A DNA stretch of 11,330 bases from NCBI GenBank assembly GCA_030618945.1, contig JAUXCI010000059.1:1-11330 (forward strand), given 5' to 3'. A program made the position numbers and the translations under genes. This DNA comes from Flavobacteriaceae bacterium (lineage in GTDB: Bacteria; Bacteroidota; Bacteroidia; Flavobacteriales; Flavobacteriaceae). Below the pieces are notes generated by a model. That model searched no databases. It was not told the DNA's origin and worked only from the letters and a program-made list of their open reading frames with translations. Shown one piece after another: positions 7,231 through 11,330 of the stretch; the stretch's first letter is position 1; each line of letters starts with the position of its first letter.

Positions 7231-7291
7231 ATTAATTTCCCAATAACCCGCTAAGGAATGATCATATAATTTCCGCTTATTTTACCCTTAT

Positions 7292-7306
7292 AATTTGGAC
7301 CAAATT
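7292..7306. promoter_or_regulatory. Palindrome in the gdhA/pheS divergent region (candidate operator)
   Basis: AATTTGG (7292-7298) and CCAAATT (7300-7306) are perfect 7-base inverted arms around a single A. The site ends 18 bases before the first pheS -7 box and lies 62 bases upstream of the gdhA -7 box, a position suited to a dimeric regulator of either gene. Which protein would bind is not evident. Confidence 0.4.
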
Positions 7307-7324
7307 TCAAGCGTCACTGACCCT

Positions 7325-7374
7325 TAAATTTGCTTTCAATAAAAACCAAAATCCAACAAAAAAATGTAAATTTG
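7325..7374 (+). promoter_or_regulatory. Two candidate pheS -7 boxes
   Basis: TAAATTTG occurs at 7325-7332 and again at 7367-7374, both full matches to the Bacteroidota -7 consensus. They lie 63 and 21 bases before the pheS ATG. Neither has a TTG at 17-23 bases upstream. TTTG at 7294-7297 is 27 bases from the first. One or both may initiate the pheS-protease-purM transcript. Confidence 0.45.
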
Positions 7375-7395
7375 CCATCTAAATTTATTTAGAGG

Positions 7396-8415
7396 ATGAA
7401 GCAAAAAATAAATGACCATTTAAATGATATCCAAGATTTTAGAACTGATAGTTCAGAACAGATTGAAGCATTTAGAATCAAGTATTTAGGGAGCAAGGGA
7501 ATATTGAAACAACTTTTTGAAGCTTTTAAAGAGGTTGAACCTTCTTTGAAAAAAGAGATTGGTCAATCCCTAAATCATTTGCGTAATTCGGCGACAGATA
7601 AAATCAATGAACTCAAGGGATCGCTTGAGCAAAAACAAAGTGACAAAAAAGTTTATGGTGACCTCAGCAGACCAGGCGAATCAGTTCAGCTTGGTGCAAG
7701 GCATCCAATCTCCATCGTAAAAAATCAGATCATCGAAGTTTTTTCCAGAATTGGTTTTAATGTTTCTGAAGGCCCTGAGATTGAAGACGACTGGCATAAT
7801 TTCACTGCTTTAAACCTGCCCGAATACCATCCGGCAAGAGACATGCAGGATACTTTTTTTATTGAAAAAGACCCTGACATCTTACTTCGAACGCACACTT
7901 CTTCAGTACAAGTGAGGTATATGGAAAATCATAAACCTCCTATTCGTACTATATCCCCGGGAAGGGTTTTTAGAAATGAAGATATATCAGCTAGAGCGCA
8001 TTGTATTTTTCATCAAGTTGAAGGGCTGTATATTGACACCGATGTGTCGTTTGCAGATCTGAAACAAACCCTTTTATATTTTACAAAAGAAATGTTCGGT
8101 AAATCAAAGATCAGGTTACGACCATCTTATTTTCCTTTTACCGAACCCAGCGCAGAAGTTGATATTTATTGGGGACTGGAAACGGAAATCGACTATAAAA
8201 TTACCAAAGGAACTGGTTGGCTGGAGATCATGGGCTGCGGAATGGTTGATCCTAATGTGTTGAAAAATGCCAATATCGATCCCGAAATCTATACGGGTTA
8301 TGCTTTTGGAATGGGTATAGAGAGAATTGCAATGTTACTTTATCAGATTCCGGATATTAGAATGTTCTACGAGAATGACGTGAGGTTTCTGGAACAATTT
8401 AAATCAGTTGTTTAA
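7396..8415 (+). CDS. pheS: Phenylalanine-tRNA ligase alpha subunit
   Basis: Catalytic subunit of the cytoplasmic (alpha-beta)2 PheRS that charges tRNA-Phe. The 339-residue product is close to E. coli PheS (327). A helical N-terminal tRNA-binding arm covers about 1-85. The class II core has motif 1 around 103-130 (ending [11 protein letters not shown]), the THTSS substrate segment (166-170), motif 2 from [14 protein letters not shown] to FHQVEG (189-210), [10 protein letters not shown] (246-255) and motif 3 [14 protein letters not shown] (301-314). The ending ([16 protein letters not shown]) is the family's usual C-terminus. The beta-subunit gene pheT is not in this window, so it must lie elsewhere. 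It leads a tight operon: the next gene begins 3 bases after its stop. Confidence 0.97.
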   Translation: MKQKINDHLNDIQDFRTDSSEQIEAFRIKYLGSKGILKQLFEAFKEVEPSLKKEIGQSLNHLRNSATDKINELKGSLEQKQSDKKVYGDLSRPGESVQLGARHPISIVKNQIIEVFSRIGFNVSEGPEIEDDWHNFTALNLPEYHPARDMQDTFFIEKDPDILLRTHTSSVQVRYMENHKPPIRTISPGRVFRNEDISARAHCIFHQVEGLYIDTDVSFADLKQTLLYFTKEMFGKSKIRLRPSYFPFTEPSAEVDIYWGLETEIDYKITKGTGWLEIMGCGMVDPNVLKNANIDPEIYTGYAFGMGIERIAMLLYQIPDIRMFYENDVRFLEQFKSVV

Positions 8416-8418
8416 GAT

Positions 8419-8868
8419 ATGCAGGACCTGAAACAATTTTTATTTGATCGTGGATACGTTAGGGTTAAATTAAAAAAAACCGCGACAAATCATTTTGAGA
8501 TCAAAGCGAAAATCAATGGGATTAAAGGCCGGTTTATTTTGGATACCGGTGCTTCCAAATCCTGCCTTGGCATGGAAGATATTGAGTTTTTCAAGCTTAA
8601 TACCAAAGAATCTGAACACAAGGCGAGCGGTGCAGGTCCTAGCGAAATAGACACCTTGATTTCTTCGAAGAACGAGATAAGCATCGGTAAATTTAAAATA
8701 AAAAAAATAGCATTGATACTGATCAGCCTCCAACACATTAACAATGCGCTTGAAAAACAGGAGGTTAACCCTATACAGGGGATCATTGGAGCTGATATTC
8801 TACACAAAGGAAAAGCGATCATTGACTACAATAAAAAGTACTTATATTTATTGATTAAAAAGAATTAA
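8419..8868 (+). CDS. Retropepsin-like aspartic protease family protein
   Basis: A 149-residue protein with the hallmarks of a single-domain retropepsin-like fold, the group that includes bacterial clan AA proteases. It has a beta-rich N-terminus, then FILDTGASKSCL with the catalytic-type D-T-G at 42-44, a Gly-rich possible flap (ASGAGPSEID, 69-78), and the conserved hydrophobic-Gly loop GIIGADIL (121-128). IIDYNKKYLYLLIKKN is the closing strand. Retropepsins work as homodimers, each subunit giving one Asp. No signal peptide, lipobox or membrane segment is visible, so it appears cytoplasmic. It starts 3 bases after pheS and ends 1 base before purM, so it is surely co-transcribed. Substrate and function are unknown. 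A non-proteolytic role cannot be excluded. Confidence 0.88.
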   Translation: MQDLKQFLFDRGYVRVKLKKTATNHFEIKAKINGIKGRFILDTGASKSCLGMEDIEFFKLNTKESEHKASGAGPSEIDTLISSKNEISIGKFKIKKIALILISLQHINNALEKQEVNPIQGIIGADILHKGKAIIDYNKKYLYLLIKKN

Positions 8869-8869
8869 G

Positions 8870-10045
8870 ATGAGTACTTCGGATAACAGATATGACTTAA
8901 GGGGTGTTTCGGCACAGAAAGAGGACGTACATAAAGCCATCAAGAACGTAGACAAGGGTTTGTTTCCAAAGGCTTTTTGTAAAATTGTTCCTGATCATCT
9001 TACTGGTGATGAGGACTATTGTTTGGTGATGCATGCAGATGGAGCAGGCACTAAATCGTCACTTGCTTATATGTACTGGAAAGAAACCGGTGACACGAGC
9101 GTTTGGAAAGGAATAGCCCAGGATGCACTGATTATGAATATCGACGACTTGTTGTGCGTTGGGGCTACTGATAATATTGTGTTGTCATCTACTATAGGAA
9201 GAAATAAAAACCTGATTCCCGGAGAAGTTATTTCGGCCATCATTAATGGTAGTGAAGAATTATTAAAGGAATTAAATGATTTTGGCGTAAAAATTCATTC
9301 AACCGGTGGTGAAACGGCAGATGTTGGAGACTTGGTAAGAACAATTATCGTAGATTCTACGGTCACCGCCCGACTTAAAAGAAAGGATGTTATTGACAAT
9401 GCTAATATTTGTGATGGTGATGTAATTGTGGGATTGGCTTCGTATGGGCAGGCCAACTATGAAAAAGAATACAACGGGGGTATGGGCAGTAATGGCTTGA
9501 CCAGCGCCCGTCATGATGTGTTTGGTAAATATCTTGCCGAAAAATATCCTGAAAGTTTTGACCACGCCGTTCCAGCTGACCTTGTTTATTCAGGAAACGC
9601 AAAACTTACCGATGCGGTGAATGGCGTTCCTTTAGATGCAGGAAAATTGGTGCTATCACCTACAAGGACTTATGCACCCATCATCACAAAGATGTTGCAG
9701 CAACACAGAGACAATATTCATGGTATGGTTCACTGCAGTGGCGGTGCGCAAACCAAAATCCTTCATTTTGTTGAAGAACTTCATATCATCAAGGATAATT
9801 TATTTGAAGTTCCCCCATTGTTCAAATTGATTCAGGAGCAATCCCAAACCAATTGGAAAGAAATGTATCAGGTATTTAACTGCGGCCATCGCATGGAATT
9901 ATATGTACCCCAAGAGGTTGCTGAAGACCTCATCAATATTTCTAAATCTTTTGGAGTTAATGCTCAGATTGTTGGCAGGGTTGAAAAATCAAAAACTAAA
10001 AAACTCAGCATAAGCAGTATTTACGGAAAATTCGAATATTCTTAA
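8870..10045 (+). CDS. purM: AIR synthase (PurM-family phosphoribosylformylglycinamidine cyclo-ligase)
   Basis: ATP-dependent closure of FGAM to AIR, the fifth step of purine synthesis, in the cytoplasm. The 391-residue product is longer than E. coli PurM (345). PurM/SelD/ThiL-superfamily features: HADGAGTKSS (55-64, nucleotide and metal loop), QDALIMNIDDLLCVGA (84-99), STGGETADVGD (144-154), GLASYGQ (188-194), SNGLTSAR (207-214), CSGGAQTKI (289-297) and VFNCGHRMELYVP (335-347, like the TFNCG segment of PurM). The N-terminal stretch and several loops differ from the E. coli type. It resembles the form carried by many Bacteroidota, often labelled only 'AIR synthase related protein'. It follows the retropepsin-like gene by one base. 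Activity as PurM is likely but inferred. Confidence 0.85.
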   Translation: MSTSDNRYDLRGVSAQKEDVHKAIKNVDKGLFPKAFCKIVPDHLTGDEDYCLVMHADGAGTKSSLAYMYWKETGDTSVWKGIAQDALIMNIDDLLCVGATDNIVLSSTIGRNKNLIPGEVISAIINGSEELLKELNDFGVKIHSTGGETADVGDLVRTIIVDSTVTARLKRKDVIDNANICDGDVIVGLASYGQANYEKEYNGGMGSNGLTSARHDVFGKYLAEKYPESFDHAVPADLVYSGNAKLTDAVNGVPLDAGKLVLSPTRTYAPIITKMLQQHRDNIHGMVHCSGGAQTKILHFVEELHIIKDNLFEVPPLFKLIQEQSQTNWKEMYQVFNCGHRMELYVPQEVAEDLINISKSFGVNAQIVGRVEKSKTKKLSISSIYGKFEYS

Positions 10046-10095
10046 GGTTTTTTGTCTAACATATTTTATTTTAGCTGTACCAAAAACCAAACTTG

Positions 10096-11330
10096 ATGGT
10101 ATCAGATTTTATAGGATTAGAATGGAAACAATTTATTCGGTCGTCTTATTGGCAAAAAAGTGTCGCCTTAAATATTTTTCTTGTTTTTATAGCCCTCTAT
10201 TTTATTCTTGTCTTTTTTGGATTAGGAATAGGCCTCTACCCATTATTAAAAGAGAATCTTCCTGACAAGGATCCTTTTGATATTGTTAATCAGTACCTTT
10301 TTTACTGGTTCCTGGCCGATTTGCTTATGCGGTTTTTTTTTCAAAAACTGCCGGTAATGAGCGTAAAGCCTTTGTTGGTTTTACCTGTCAAAAAGAGCAA
10401 GATCGTACATTATGTGTTGGGCAAGTCAGTTATTTCATTTTTTAATTTTCTTCCATTATTTACCGTTATTCCCTTTGGAGTTATATTAATATCAGAAGGG
10501 TATAACCTAACAATGGTTCTAAATTGGATGTTCCTGATGCTTATTGCAACGCAAATCATGAATTTTTTAAACTTTATCATTGAAAGTAAATCATCAGCTA
10601 CTGATTTGGCTATGCTGCCAATACTTGTGATTATAGGTACCTTATACTTACTAAATAATTTTAAAATTCTTACACTTGACACTTATCTGTTTAACGCTAT
10701 AAGTTGGATCATCTCCAGCTCCTTTTATCTGGTTATTCCTTTGCTACTTCTCGCACTCTTTTATTTTATGAATTTCAGAATGTTGATCAGTCAATTGTAT
10801 CTTGACCAATCTTTACAAACCAAAGCAACAGTAGCTTCTTCTTCGGACCTCTCATGGACCAACCGATTTGGCGGAAGTGCTCAGTTTTTACAACTCGACC
10901 TTCGTATGCTTTGGAGAAACAAAAGGCCCAGGTCATCAATTTTTATTGTTCTTATCGGACTTTTTTATGGTCTTGTTTTCTATCCCAACCCCATCTATCA
11001 ATCGATGCAAGCCATGTATGTTTTTGTAGGGATCTTTGTGACCGGTATTTTTTTGATCAATTTCGGTCAGTTTATCCCTGCCTGGGACAGCGGTTATTAT
11101 AAATTGCTGATGAGTCAAAACATCCCTTATAAAGACTACCTGCAATCAAAGTACCTCTTAATGGCAAGCAGTGCGTTTTTGATGTTTGTGTTAAGTATTC
11201 CCTATGTATATTTTGGATGGAAAGTATTACTGATCCATTTTGCCGCAATGATCTACAATGTTGGTATCAATACCCATGTTTTGCTGTATGCAGGTTCTTT
11301 TAACAGAAAAAAGATAGACTTGACACAAAG
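10096..11330 (+). CDS. DUF5687 / ABC-2-like membrane protein, 3' end missing
   Basis: An open frame of 411 codons runs from ATG 10096 to the right edge with no stop, so the C-terminus is outside the window. It encodes a polytopic inner-membrane protein. Hydrophobic segments are visible at about 25-48, 112-133, 143-161, 171-186, 203-226, 281-298, 305-323, 353-372 and 376-397. The opening LEWKQFIRSSYWQKSVAL and the later LDLRMLWRNKRPRSSIF (268-283) are typical of the DUF5687 family of Bacteroidota, as I recall it. These proteins are usually encoded next to an ABC-type ATPase and probably form its membrane half, but the next gene is not visible. ATG 10096 is preferred: an in-frame stop lies at 10072-10074 and the only other upstream start would be TTG 10093. 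It follows purM by 50 bases without a terminator, so read-through is possible. Confidence 0.82.
   Translation, partial: MVSDFIGLEWKQFIRSSYWQKSVALNIFLVFIALYFILVFFGLGIGLYPLLKENLPDKDPFDIVNQYLFYWFLADLLMRFFFQKLPVMSVKPLLVLPVKKSKIVHYVLGKSVISFFNFLPLFTVIPFGVILISEGYNLTMVLNWMFLMLIATQIMNFLNFIIESKSSATDLAMLPILVIIGTLYLLNNFKILTLDTYLFNAISWIISSSFYLVIPLLLLALFYFMNFRMLISQLYLDQSLQTKATVASSSDLSWTNRFGGSAQFLQLDLRMLWRNKRPRSSIFIVLIGLFYGLVFYPNPIYQSMQAMYVFVGIFVTGIFLINFGQFIPAWDSGYYKLLMSQNIPYKDYLQSKYLLMASSAFLMFVLSIPYVYFGWKVLLIHFAAMIYNVGINTHVLLYAGSFNRKKIDLTQ

Noticed and set aside
8470..8822. Two antisense open frames inside the retropepsin-like gene
   Set aside because: They overlap a gene with clear family motifs and tight operon spacing, and have no motifs of their own.
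10410..11145. Short open frames on either strand within 10410-11145
   Set aside because: They overlap the long 411-codon membrane-protein frame, which has coherent hydrophobic segments and family motifs.

Overview
The window reads as a stretch of core chromosome from a member of the Bacteroidota, most likely a Flavobacteriaceae species. The first 171 bases are the reverse complement of a 16S rRNA 5' end with a flavobacterial V1 region. Candidate promoters follow the Bacteroidota pattern (TTG or TTTG near -33, TAnnTTTG near -7). Starts lack clear Shine-Dalgarno sequences, and the last gene is a DUF5687-type membrane protein typical of that phylum. No mobile elements, CRISPR arrays, tRNAs or phage genes were seen.

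Layout. (1) 1-171, minus: 16S rRNA 5' end, running off the left edge. Its leader and two tandem promoters lie at about 172-524. (2) 777-3989, plus: thrS-infC-rpmI-rplT, the conserved translation cluster, ended by a strong symmetrical terminator at 4011-4044. infC appears to start at a non-AUG codon. (3) 4135-5211, minus: prfA (release factor RF1), convergent with rplT. (4) 5356-5763, plus: a small c-type cytochrome lipoprotein, divergent from prfA. (5) 5836-7179, minus: gdhA, glutamate dehydrogenase, convergent with the cytochrome gene across a second symmetrical terminator. (6) 7396-10045, plus: a tight three-gene set of pheS, a small retropepsin-like aspartic protease and a PurM-type AIR synthase, with gaps of 3 and 1 bases. 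(7) 10096 to the right edge, plus: a DUF5687 / ABC-2-like membrane protein, cut by the window end.

The genes are mostly translation (16S rRNA, ThrRS, IF3, L35, L20, RF1, PheRS alpha) and nitrogen or purine metabolism (GDH, PurM). I do not see a new multi-gene system. The items most worth a second look are the non-canonical infC start, the paired rRNA promoters that share a near-identical 17-base box, a palindrome in the gdhA/pheS divergent region, RNA hairpins around the rpmI stop codon and upstream of rplT, and the retropepsin-like gene packed between pheS and purM.
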